64,000 nucleotides of DNA from the NCBI RefSeq assembly GCF_002192535.1, contig NZ_NAIA01000003.1:62001-126000 (forward strand), read 5' to 3'. The notes under the pieces were generated by a model. It saw only the letters and a list, made by a program, of their open reading frames with translations. It was not told the origin of the DNA and did not search any database. Position numbers and translations under genes: made by a program. Every line of letters begins with the position of its first letter. The first letter of the stretch is position 1. Below are positions 8,349 through 16,268 of the stretch, in pieces. The stretch is from Polynucleobacter hirudinilacicola. Lineage in GTDB: Bacteria; Pseudomonadota; Gammaproteobacteria; Burkholderiales; Burkholderiaceae.

Positions 8349-8807
8349 ATGAACAAGAAATTCGCTAACTTACAACTCCATCAAATGGATTTGGCCCTTA
8401 CTAAGTTAAGGGATGCTCGCCCCCCAAGCCGCCCAGGAAATGGGTGGGTTAAGGCTATCCGTGAATCTTTGGGTATGTCAGCCTCTGCATTGGCTCGCAA
8501 GCTCGGTGTTACGCCTGCCAGTATTACCAAGCTCGAAAAGGCTGAGGCTGATGAAAAGATCACCTTGGCTAGCCTACGCAAGCTGGCGAGCGCCTTAGAT
8601 TGCGAGTTGCAATACACCTTAGTGCCACGCAAATCTTTAGAAGAAATCTTGGAAGATCGCGCCATTACGGTTGCGCGTGAAAGACTGCGCCCTATTTCTC
8701 ATTCAATGAGTCTTGAGGATCAGTCGGTAGACAAGTCCGCCAGTGAAAAGCAACTGCAATTATTGGCAAAAGAGATTTTGGACGGTCCTAGAAGGAATTT
8801 ATGGTGA
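8349..8807 (+). CDS. Mobile mystery protein A, HTH regulator/antitoxin
   Basis: A 152-residue protein with a central XRE-type helix-turn-helix (about 38-85; IRESLGMSASALARKLGVTPASITKLEKAEADEKITLASLRKLASALDC) and a hydrophilic tail. The N-terminal QLHQMDLALTKLRDARPPSRPGNGWVKAIRE matches what I know as mobile mystery protein A, always found with a Fic protein. It probably binds the three palindromes upstream and may neutralise its partner. The start has only a weak ribosome site (AGG in the operator). It overlaps the next gene by seven bases. Confidence 0.88.
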   Translation: MNKKFANLQLHQMDLALTKLRDARPPSRPGNGWVKAIRESLGMSASALARKLGVTPASITKLEKAEADEKITLASLRKLASALDCELQYTLVPRKSLEEILEDRAITVARERLRPISHSMSLEDQSVDKSASEKQLQLLAKEILDGPRRNLW

Positions 8808-9391
8808 TGCAGTTTGAATATGCGCCAGGAGCCACTCCGATTGATCCGGATGAAGCTCTTGGTCTCATCCCCATACATATTAGGACTCAAGCCGAGTTAA
8901 ATGCTTGGGAAGAGTTAAATATTGTCGAAGGGGCAGACTGGATTGCGCGTCAAAAGGTCATTCAAGGTTTGAATGAGGGATTGGTGCGTGAATTGCATAG
9001 TCGTATGTTTAATCAAACTTGGCAGTGGGCTGGCACATTCAGAAAGAGCGCTAAGAGTATCGGCATTGATTGGACTCAGATTGCGGTTGCCCTCAAGAAT
9101 CTTTTAGATAACACTGCCTATCAGATTGAAAACAAGGCGATGCCTATTGATGAACTCGTAGTGCGTTTTCATCATCAGCTGGTATTGATCCATGCGTTTC
9201 CAAATGGCAATGGTCGTCATGCACGTTTGATAGCAGATGCTCTCATTGTCAGCCTGGGTGGTAAAAGATTTTCTTGGGGTGGGAACACTTCAATTGCCAC
9301 CCCAGGCACTACACGCCAAAACTACTTATCAGCTCTACGCGCCGCAGATAAGGGCGATATCGCGCCCTTAATGCTATTTGCTAGACAATGA
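8801..9391 (+). CDS. Mobile mystery protein B, Fic-domain protein
   Basis: A 196-residue Fic-family protein, expected to transfer AMP or a related group to a target protein. The core Fic motif reads HAFPNGNGRHAR (about 143-154) with all catalytic residues, preceded by RFHHQLVLI. The upstream LHSRMFNQTWQWAGTFRKS is typical of the mobile mystery B family. It pairs with the HTH protein as a toxin-antitoxin-like module. An inhibitory S/TxxxE(G/N) helix is not obvious. The target is unknown. The pair runs opposite to the phage genes on both sides. Confidence 0.88.
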   Translation: MVMQFEYAPGATPIDPDEALGLIPIHIRTQAELNAWEELNIVEGADWIARQKVIQGLNEGLVRELHSRMFNQTWQWAGTFRKSAKSIGIDWTQIAVALKNLLDNTAYQIENKAMPIDELVVRFHHQLVLIHAFPNGNGRHARLIADALIVSLGGKRFSWGGNTSIATPGTTRQNYLSALRAADKGDIAPLMLFARQ

Positions 9392-9393
9392 AA

Positions 9394-10677
9394 CTAAATT
9401 CCCATATTGCCCAGATGCTGGGCAATTCGATCCATTGGCTCTTCAGAGCTCGCTACTGGCGCTCCTAGAGTAGCCGTTCTCGCCCGAATAGGTTGGGGTT
9501 TATAACTTATAGGCTTTACCTTAGACCAGTCTTTTGGCTGAAGATCAATCGCGTTATAGATTGCATCTATCGTAGGCCACCATTGTGAAACTTGATGGTT
9601 CTGTACGAAGACATTCATATAGAAGGGATCTTGCATGTACTTTAGGAATAGCTGTGACTTATCCAAATAATCTACCTCACCATGACGCGTAGAGAGATAG
9701 TTCAAGATCTCTTTCTTGGCTTCATCAATAACACTCCAGCGATCATTCTTTAAGTAGTTAGCCTCACTCTTTTCGCGCCATTTTTCTCTCTTGTTTCGAT
9801 CGACCGAGGTCATGATGCTACCTACCAGCTCACCTTCAATCTCATAGCCATGAAGTTTATCGAGGAGATCTTCAACCTTTGACTTGAGAGAGTCGTTTTC
9901 TTTTGAAAGCTCACGATTGGTATTGATAATTTTTTGAAATCGATTTTCACTGCGATTCGTTTGCGCCACTTCTTGGGACTGATTTTCAGAAGCTTGCTCA
10001 GTTGAATGAAGAACTCTTTCAATTAATTCTTTGCCGCTCTCAACCTGTATAGGGGCTTCTGGCTCAGATTCAACTGTAAGGACGGTAGGTGGTGGCAATA
10101 ACTCACTGATATCGTGGGCTACCAGTGGCTCTGATTCTGGCTTAGCTTCAAATGAAGAGATTTCGACCGGTATTTGCACCTCGCCTTTGACTGGTGCGAA
10201 TATCGGCTCCTGCACTTCATCAGAGTCCTCGGCACTGACTTCCTCTTGGGTGGCTGCGTCTTTGCCTAAGTCATCCAATAAGGCGGCAGACAGGCTCTTA
10301 CGCCTAGCTTCATCTTGTTGCTGAGCAGCAGCTCTCTCAGCATTTCTTCTCTCAAGGTCTTGCTGTCTTTCTAATCTGGCCACTTCTTTATCTGCAACTG
10401 CTTTCAGTCTTGCAACTTCATCTTGGGCAGCTTTCTCATCAGCCTTTCTTCGCTTTTCTTCTTCTGCAAACTGCCGAGCTTTTGATTGCTCAGCTAATTC
10501 AATCGCGCGCTCTTCTTTTGCCTTTTGACGCCGAGCAACAGATTCAGCTGCGTTCTTTTCTTCCGCTTCTTTTCTTAAACGCTCTTCCTCTCTTTTAGCT
10601 TCACGGCTCTGTACCCTCTGAATGGAGCCCCCATTAGTTAATACTCCAGAGTTAAAGTTTTTCACTTCTTGTGTCAT
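9394..10677 (-). CDS. Coiled-coil phage protein in the scaffold position
   Basis: A 427-residue protein. The first ~130 residues are a highly charged Glu/Lys/Arg/Ala coiled coil (REAKREEERLRKEAEEKN...), followed by an acidic low-complexity middle, a second coiled coil near 250-280 and a more ordered C-terminus (about 290-400) with KKEILNYLSTRHGEVDYLDKSQ. It starts inside the end of the portal gene (26-bp overlap) and in phages this slot between portal and capsid usually encodes the scaffolding protein. That role is inferred from position and composition; no motif proves it. Confidence 0.65.
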   Translation of the reverse strand: MTQEVKNFNSGVLTNGGSIQRVQSREAKREEERLRKEAEEKNAAESVARRQKAKEERAIELAEQSKARQFAEEEKRRKADEKAAQDEVARLKAVADKEVARLERQQDLERRNAERAAAQQQDEARRKSLSAALLDDLGKDAATQEEVSAEDSDEVQEPIFAPVKGEVQIPVEISSFEAKPESEPLVAHDISELLPPPTVLTVESEPEAPIQVESGKELIERVLHSTEQASENQSQEVAQTNRSENRFQKIINTNRELSKENDSLKSKVEDLLDKLHGYEIEGELVGSIMTSVDRNKREKWREKSEANYLKNDRWSVIDEAKKEILNYLSTRHGEVDYLDKSQLFLKYMQDPFYMNVFVQNHQVSQWWPTIDAIYNAIDLQPKDWSKVKPISYKPQPIRARTATLGAPVASSEEPMDRIAQHLGNMGI

Positions 10678-12598
10678 CTACTGTCTCCTCTTTTAAATGT
10701 TGATGTTTACTTTGCTTATCCGCGTTCATTTCCCATAGCCGATGCATTGAAATTTCATGTGGAAGATCTACGAATCCATCGGCTTGTTTTGCAACGTTTG
10801 GCATAAATAGATTTGAATCGATCCGATCGTCATATCGCAAGAGAGTCTCGCGTAGGAGACTACGGATATGTTCGTAATCCATCCCTCTTGCTTGTAGGTT
10901 TTGGATCTGGATAGATAGGCTGGTAACCATCGGTAGAACTTTGAGCCAACCTTCTTTTTCCTCTATACCATCAGGGGCTCCAGTAGTACCGGCCCTAATA
11001 CGCAGGTCAACCATGTCAAAGATTCGCTCTTTGCTGAGCTCTGGCCAATCATAGGTTTTCTCTTTGCTTATGGTGAGCTTGCCATCGACCATAGTTGTTT
11101 TAGTGATTGGCGCGCCCATATAGCGCTCTACCTGCTCTTTGGTCAGTTCCTGTAAGAGGACTTGTGCGCTGTATTGCGCTATCTCTTGCAACCAATCCTC
11201 TATCTGGTCTTTGAATTCAAATACGCGCCCTGATAAGGCTCTTTGCAGAATGTTCGCCTCGGTGGCTGTCTTAGGTCTTACTACGGTAGACCTTGATGCA
11301 TCTTGTAGACCGGTGACTTGCTCCCAGTCATATCGCACTGCACTGGTGTCATACACGATCGGATCTATCTTTGGGTGACCCCTAGGAATGATGACTTGGT
11401 TAAGGGGCTTGCCTTCAGTATCAACAATGGTGATCTCACCAAATCGAGAATCGTAGTGTTTCTTAATTGTCTTTTCATTAATGTCGGCAGATGCAACCCA
11501 TCCAGGAATACAGAGATCTCGATGCTGGTTAAATCTATCTCTTGCTTCGTTATGCTCATCCTGTAGTCGTTCAGTGAGATCTACTAGGCTTGGGCCAACA
11601 AACTGCCCATCGACTACCTGATAAGGCAATAAGAAGAAAGGGTACCAGCGCTCACCTGCTCTTGATGGTGAATATGGTTCACGTAGCCACTCTGTTGCGC
11701 CCTCCACCATTGTGTACACACGCTGAGTAGTTCTATCCCAGATTTCTAAAACAGCAATTTGCTGGTCGTCTGCAACTGGTCCAGCCTCCAGTTGCATTGA
11801 GGCTAAGCGCTTGGCCTTCTTGTGCGAGGGTTCGCTTTGGCCTACTTGGTAGATCTTAGCGTTAGCGAGATTCTTTTTATATAAAGCCTCAGCCTGCGCT
11901 CGCTTCATAGGGATAACCTGGCACATCCAATCAGCGTCGGTGTAATCCCAAAACTCGCAGACGGATGGATCAATCAGAAGGTTTTCTGTAAGGACTCTAT
12001 CGATAACTATACCCTCAGCAGACCAGACTTCTGATTGCTCATATATTCCTAGCAATTGCTCTTCTAGTTCAATCTCTTTTTCTTCGCGGTGTTTTTTCTG
12101 ACTGCCATCTTCTAGATCTTGCTTAAGATCTCTAATCGCCAATCTATTTTCTTGTTGGTCGTTAATACGCCCCTGAATATAGGCATCCTCGTCTATATCT
12201 CTTTGATACATCACCTTTAAGATTCCGAAACTGCAGGTAAGAGCCGCCCTTACTGTGGACTTGGCTCGATTCTTTAGTTGGGCATGCTCTAAGGCCCTAT
12301 TGGTAACCTTCTCTAAGGTATTGCAAAAGAGTTTGATGTCCGCGCCCGAATGGGCTGGGGCGATTGAGATCTCTGGGTTACGAGCATAGACGTTAGGCAG
12401 TACAGCAGAGATCGTTCCATGGATGAGATTTGCTCTAAGGCTGTAGAAGTCTTTTCCAGTAGGATCTGCGTTCCAATTAAATCCAGAGACAGTATTGCGG
12501 TTGTGTTTTACCCGCTTATGAAAAGTCGCCCAATGAGTGCGCGCATATTTAATACGGGCATTCCATTTTTGTTGAAGAGCTTTAGAGTCTTGGGGCAC
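10652..12598 (-). CDS. Phage portal protein (podovirus-type)
   Basis: A 648-residue protein that follows the terminase and fits the long portal proteins of podovirus-like phages, which form the dodecameric DNA gate of the head. Segments such as RANLIHGTISAVLPNVYARNPEI, FLLPYQVVDGQFVGPSLVDLTERLQDEHNEARDR and ATEANILQRALSGRVFEFKDQIEDWLQEIA are of the kind seen in the stem and helical parts of portals. The start is GTG at 12598 with a GGGTG-like ribosome site. Its size argues against the shorter HK97-type portal. Confidence 0.8.
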   Translation of the reverse strand: MPQDSKALQQKWNARIKYARTHWATFHKRVKHNRNTVSGFNWNADPTGKDFYSLRANLIHGTISAVLPNVYARNPEISIAPAHSGADIKLFCNTLEKVTNRALEHAQLKNRAKSTVRAALTCSFGILKVMYQRDIDEDAYIQGRINDQQENRLAIRDLKQDLEDGSQKKHREEKEIELEEQLLGIYEQSEVWSAEGIVIDRVLTENLLIDPSVCEFWDYTDADWMCQVIPMKRAQAEALYKKNLANAKIYQVGQSEPSHKKAKRLASMQLEAGPVADDQQIAVLEIWDRTTQRVYTMVEGATEWLREPYSPSRAGERWYPFFLLPYQVVDGQFVGPSLVDLTERLQDEHNEARDRFNQHRDLCIPGWVASADINEKTIKKHYDSRFGEITIVDTEGKPLNQVIIPRGHPKIDPIVYDTSAVRYDWEQVTGLQDASRSTVVRPKTATEANILQRALSGRVFEFKDQIEDWLQEIAQYSAQVLLQELTKEQVERYMGAPITKTTMVDGKLTISKEKTYDWPELSKERIFDMVDLRIRAGTTGAPDGIEEKEGWLKVLPMVTSLSIQIQNLQARGMDYEHIRSLLRETLLRYDDRIDSNLFMPNVAKQADGFVDLPHEISMHRLWEMNADKQSKHQHLKEETVDDTRSEKL

Positions 12599-12646
12599 AC
12601 CCTATTTATAAATTCAGGGGCAATAGCTTAAGAATTTATTTTGGAT

Positions 12647-13954
12647 TTATTCTGCAACCCTTCGTGCTCGCATGACTCCATACCTTGTTGCATCCCAAGC
12701 ATGATCTTCGGCATCAGTATCTACATCTTCTGGATTTAGTGAATCTGGTGGCAATTGAGGAATTGTTCTAAGCCAATGCTTACAAGTGCTAAATACCTTT
12801 AGCCTTCCTTCAGCCAATAGGCGAATAATTTCTTGGGCTCCGTTAACCCTACTTCTCGGGGCGTTATAGGCTTCAGTCCATTTAACCCCTTTATCTCTAA
12901 AGATCTGGCCAATTGATCTTTCTGCTCCAATTTTGGAAAAGATAGATGGGTCAGCCAAGTTCATTCGATATTCATATCCAAGGCGTTGGTCGTGAATTTC
13001 TATCTTCTTAATTTTCTCTGCAACTACCGTTGCATCCTCCCTGGTGCCGGTATTTTCTTTATCTCCATATCCATAAAGCTCTCTCCACAGGTAATAGACT
13101 CCATCGTTAGATAAAGCAAACCAATAAACGGCATATGGTCTTGCATATCCCCAATCCATTGAGCGCCATACCTTCCATGTTGGTGGGATTGCGAAGGGCT
13201 CTATAACGTGTTTAGAGGGCTGCCATACGCCTTCCAAGAAACTTCCCACGTGGATATCCCAATCTCCTTCAAACCAGGCTCTGCGCCTGTTTGGATCGCT
13301 TAGTGACTCTAGACTCATGAGGTAGTTGGGATCATTTTTGAGAAGGTGTGTGTTCTCATAAATGGTGGAATGTATTCGCACTCTTGGTAGTGCGCCCTCT
13401 TGTCTGATGATTTGTCCCGCGGGTATTGTCCCAATCTGAAATCGCTCTTTTACGGATGCATGCCCAACTCCAAATGGATTACAGGTAGCTCTCACCATTC
13501 TTGGCATTCCAGGGTGTGATGACCTGCAGGTGGAATGCATTGCTTCGTAGAAGGCCAGATTGCGCCAGTTAGTAAGCTCTTCAAATCCTAGCCATGGATA
13601 TTCATGGCCGTGATAGTTCCAATAGTCATCTTCATTGGCCCCATACCGAAAGTACAACATCTCTCCAGTGGGCCACTTCCACACATAGTCAGATTCATTG
13701 AACTTGGCCCCTGGAAAGATTTGATAGAACCAGCGCTTACTCTTAGCTACTACATCAGCAAGCTGCGGGTACGTGAGGCGAAAGAGTGTTCCGCGCCAAT
13801 GATCACCGAAACCTCTGCCCACATGCTGGGCATAACTCATCAGCAAGGTATCTGTCTTACCCCCTCCCCTAGTTCCCTCAAGCAATACCTCGTAGACAGG
13901 ACAAGTCAGAAACAAAGTCTGACTACCGGGCAATGGCGCCCAGATGGTTTTCAT
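12647..13954 (-). CDS. terL: Phage terminase large subunit
   Basis: A 435-residue packaging motor and nuclease. The ATPase has Walker A GTRGGGKT (27-34), Walker B WLGFEE (121-126) and a coupling motif near RATCNPFG (156-162). The nuclease domain begins at MDWGYARPYAVYWF (Asp267) and ends with DAEDHAWDATRYG, a typical terminal pattern. All key acidic residues are present, so the enzyme looks functional. The portal gene follows after 48 bp, and the small-subunit candidate precedes it by 17 bp. Confidence 0.93.
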   Translation of the reverse strand: MKTIWAPLPGSQTLFLTCPVYEVLLEGTRGGGKTDTLLMSYAQHVGRGFGDHWRGTLFRLTYPQLADVVAKSKRWFYQIFPGAKFNESDYVWKWPTGEMLYFRYGANEDDYWNYHGHEYPWLGFEELTNWRNLAFYEAMHSTCRSSHPGMPRMVRATCNPFGVGHASVKERFQIGTIPAGQIIRQEGALPRVRIHSTIYENTHLLKNDPNYLMSLESLSDPNRRRAWFEGDWDIHVGSFLEGVWQPSKHVIEPFAIPPTWKVWRSMDWGYARPYAVYWFALSNDGVYYLWRELYGYGDKENTGTREDATVVAEKIKKIEIHDQRLGYEYRMNLADPSIFSKIGAERSIGQIFRDKGVKWTEAYNAPRSRVNGAQEIIRLLAEGRLKVFSTCKHWLRTIPQLPPDSLNPEDVDTDAEDHAWDATRYGVMRARRVAE

Positions 13955-13971
13955 GACTTACGTTTATTGCA

Positions 13972-14376
13972 CTAATGCTTGGGCTGGGCGGATCTTTCCC
14001 AATCCTCAACACTCATGGAACTTGGGACGACTAACACGCCACTTTGTAGCGGGGCACCATCTTTGCCCGTGTGCTCAATTGCAGATAGTCGTGGATGAAT
14101 ATAAGGTGCCGCATGCCTTCCAACGGTGGCTGCCATATTAAGGAGTTTGATTCGGGCTTCGCTTACCAACTCCTTATCGCCAAGATCTTGTTCGCTAACA
14201 TTGCCGGCCTCCTCATAAAGTTGGTGCATTACCTTCATCATGACTTCCAAAGGTGTGATACCTTGGGTTGCAACAGCTTCGGCTATCTGACGGGTTCGTT
14301 TAGTTAAGCTGCCAGTCTTTCGACCTGCCCCAGCCCTTGCGCCTCCCTTTGATTTCTTTTGATTGTTTTCAATCAT
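13972..14376 (-). CDS. Probable terminase small subunit
   Basis: A 134-residue protein with the N-terminal basic motif GARAGAGRKTGSLTKRTRQIAEA, common in small terminase subunits and related phage DNA-binding proteins, followed by a helical segment. It lies directly before terL. It would recognise the packaging site. The assignment is by position and this motif; the family is diverse and the protein could be another DNA-binding phage protein. Its start overlaps the end of the preceding gene by four bases. Confidence 0.7.
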   Translation of the reverse strand: MIENNQKKSKGGARAGAGRKTGSLTKRTRQIAEAVATQGITPLEVMMKVMHQLYEEAGNVSEQDLGDKELVSEARIKLLNMAATVGRHAAPYIHPRLSAIEHTGKDGAPLQSGVLVVPSSMSVEDWERSAQPKH

Positions 14377-14603
14377 GGTTTTTTGATCATCGTCAGCAGG
14401 TGGGGTTGAAGTGCTACTGAATCACCTATCGGATCCTCAAACTCGATGATGATTCTTTGGAATAAGTCATGTCGGCTTTGGGCACCGCGATGCTTAACGA
14501 CCGTACCTACACGCCCACTAGGCGTCTTAACAATGGACCCAATAGGAAAGTCTTCCATATCAGGGCGATGAACAACTCCAGCTAAGGCTTGGTTAACCAG
14601 CAT
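14373..14603 (-). CDS. Small hypothetical phage protein
   Basis: A 76-residue protein starting MLVNQALAGVVHR; I prefer ATG 14603, which overlaps the end of the DUF1376-like gene by eleven bases, over the track start at 14660 deep inside that gene. The middle IGSIVKTPSGRVGTVVKHRG resembles a small SH3-like barrel motif that fits nucleic acid or protein binding. Not recognised. It is coupled to genes on both sides. Confidence 0.6.
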   Translation of the reverse strand: MLVNQALAGVVHRPDMEDFPIGSIVKTPSGRVGTVVKHRGAQSRHDLFQRIIIEFEDPIGDSVALQPHLLTMIKKP

Positions 14604-15477
14604 TCGCCATCTCCTTACGCTTACGTAACTCAATAAGAATTCTTGCCTTGAATGATTCATAGCTTTCTGAACCTTGGGCTCTCATATCAAGCTCTCGCCC
14701 TTTAGCATCTATGCCTTCATTGGTTTTCCACCAGGCATTCTCTGAGCTTTCTTGGCCTTGAATCTTTTTTCGTATTCCTTTGAGAATTGCTAGAACTAGC
14801 CCCGGGTTGATGGGGGTAGAACTTGAAGCCTTTTTTCTCATTTCTTTTGCCTGGGTTATCGCCTCCTGAATTTCTTCCTCTGCAGCCATGAGCTTTGCAA
14901 TTTCCCCAATCTTTTCATCCCTAGTGGCGATGTTTACTCCATGAACAGCAAAGACATTGGCAATCTTCTGCCTTGTCTCAAGATCATCGTTCGGACATTT
15001 TTCTTTTTCACCCCCATTGTTTTGTTTGCTTGGAGTATGGAGATTGGTGACTGGTGTTTGGTGTATGGTGTTTGGTGAGCATTGCGTTGGCAATGCGTTC
15101 GCATTTCGATCGCATACCGAGTTAGGCGTACTGTCTGACAGTATTTGCTCTACTGGAGATGTCTGCCACCTCCATTCAGCGCTCCGCCTAGCCTTGGATT
15201 GCCGGTCTTTAAAGCGAGCTATCTCATGGTCACAGCGCTCTTGTCGCCAGCCATCGTCTGTAAGGGTAAAAAACTCATTAAGGACTGAGACAACTGCGTT
15301 TTTTTCCTCTTTTGATCTGGCATTGATTAATCGCTGGACCGTCTTCATTTCGATTGGCAACGGCTTTTCAGTGGCGTAATACTTTCGAATGAGGCGGCTA
15401 TAGGTTGCGTCCTCAATAAAGGTCAGGTGGGCGGTTGCTTCTGAGTAATCTCCAATGTGATGCTCGTAGTAATTCAT
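14593..15477 (-). CDS. DUF1376 (YdaU-like) phage replication-region protein
   Basis: A 294-residue protein whose N-terminal ~100 residues are a DUF1376 domain (MNYYEHHIGDYSEATAHLTFIEDATYSRLIRKYY...KPLP), as in the Rac prophage protein YdaU. Family members sit in replication regions of prophages and may help recruit host replication proteins, but the activity is not established. The middle is low-complexity linker and the C-terminus is helical. It is the first gene of the minus-strand phage operon. No DnaC, helicase or polymerase gene accompanies it here. Confidence 0.83.
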   Translation of the reverse strand: MNYYEHHIGDYSEATAHLTFIEDATYSRLIRKYYATEKPLPIEMKTVQRLINARSKEEKNAVVSVLNEFFTLTDDGWRQERCDHEIARFKDRQSKARRSAEWRWQTSPVEQILSDSTPNSVCDRNANALPTQCSPNTIHQTPVTNLHTPSKQNNGGEKEKCPNDDLETRQKIANVFAVHGVNIATRDEKIGEIAKLMAAEEEIQEAITQAKEMRKKASSSTPINPGLVLAILKGIRKKIQGQESSENAWWKTNEGIDAKGRELDMRAQGSESYESFKARILIELRKRKEMANAG

Positions 15478-15905
15478 CTAAAACAGTCTCCGTGTAGTTC
15501 TTTTTTTCTTGCTAAATAGTTTTCGCAAGAGATGAATCTAACAATCGGAAAGCGTATCGTCAAACGTGTTTTTTATGAATTTATTTTGAATTTATTTATT
15601 TACTTTTTCGCTGTAATCCATCTTTAAGAAATTTAGGTTGTTTATTTTTTCCTCTTGAAGTGTTAATTGATCTATGTGTGTCCACTGCTCTCCTCATGCC
15701 ATCAGAAAATACTGACAAGGCTGTAGCCCTTTACTGGATTAGCTTGTAGCATTTATGTGAATAAATATTTTTTTGTAGTCAAAAATTAATATGCGTCTTC
15801 AAAGTGGGTATTGACATTTGATTGACCATCAAAATTTCATTGACTACATTGCTTCTCAGTAGCACACATATTGATACATAACAAAACTAGATGGAGAGCA
15901 ATTTG
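15478..15905. other. Gene-free regulatory region between phage operon and alpA
   Basis: About 430 bp of AT-rich sequence that separates the leftward phage operon from the rightward alpA transcript. Apart from the promoter listed separately I see no gene, RNA or long repeat in it. TTGAC occurs three times within 35 bp around 15811-15845. Confidence 0.5.
15822..15850 (+). promoter_or_regulatory. Candidate sigma-70 promoter for the alpA transcript
   Basis: TTGACC, 17 bp, TACATT; about 55 bp before the small ORF that leads into alpA. A second TTGACA eleven bases upstream has no good -10 partner and might mark a repeated operator half. Confidence 0.55.
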
Positions 15906-16034
15906 ATGGTAGCAATTCGGCTTTACAGTTTGTACCGTTCATACGGTTACACGAAGATGAGTTCAGCAAAAATGGCTTTGCAGGTTTATCGAAAAAATAT
16001 AAAGCGCGCCCGTCAGGGAGGTCGTCATGAGTAA
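15906..16034 (+). CDS. Small basic protein translated ahead of alpA (not in the ORF track)
   Basis: A 42-residue ORF, MVAIRLYSLYRSYGYTKMSS... ending RQGGRHE, with a GGAG ribosome site nine bases before its ATG. Its stop overlaps the alpA start (ATGAGTAA), so alpA translation is probably coupled to it. It is rich in Arg, Lys and Tyr. Either a real small protein or a leader peptide; the good ribosome site and overlap argue that it is translated. Not recognised. Confidence 0.55.
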   Translation: MVAIRLYSLYRSYGYTKMSSAKMALQVYRKNIKRARQGGRHE

Positions 16035-16227
16035 TTTAAATTCAGAGGTAACCTTGATGAGGATTCCACAGATTCTGGAAGTCATACCGATTTCTAAATC
16101 TAAGTTTTGGCTTATGGTTCAGAAAGGTGAGTTTCCTAAGCCAATTAAGATTGGCCGTTCCTCCTTCTGGACGATTGATCAGGTTCAGGCCTTTATCCGA
16201 GAAAGGACAAAGCAATCCAATAATTAA
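16027..16227 (+). CDS. alpA: AlpA-family transcriptional regulator
   Basis: A 66-residue winged-helix/MerR-like DNA-binding protein of the AlpA family. The sequence has the expected RIPQILEVIPISKSKFWLMVQKGEFPKPIKIGRSSFW and DQVQAFIRER. In P4-like elements and satellites AlpA activates integrase expression or acts as excisionase, so it is the likely switch for mobilisation of this island. A terminator hairpin follows directly. It is preceded by the coupled small ORF. Confidence 0.93.
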   Translation: MSNLNSEVTLMRIPQILEVIPISKSKFWLMVQKGEFPKPIKIGRSSFWTIDQVQAFIRERTKQSNN

Positions 16228-16229
16228 AA

Positions 16230-16257
16230 AATGGGGATTCGCTCCCCATTTCTCATG
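16230..16257. terminator. Terminator hairpin between alpA and the defence operon
   Basis: AATGGGGA, loop TTCGC, TCCCCATT, then TCTCATGTTT; A-rich on the other side (TAATTAAAA). It lies between two convergent genes and could serve both directions. Confidence 0.75.
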
Positions 16258-16268
16258 TTTTAAATAGA

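Noticed and set aside
5413-15477. Complete prophage
   Set aside because: No tail, baseplate, connector, replication or repressor genes were found in the stretch.
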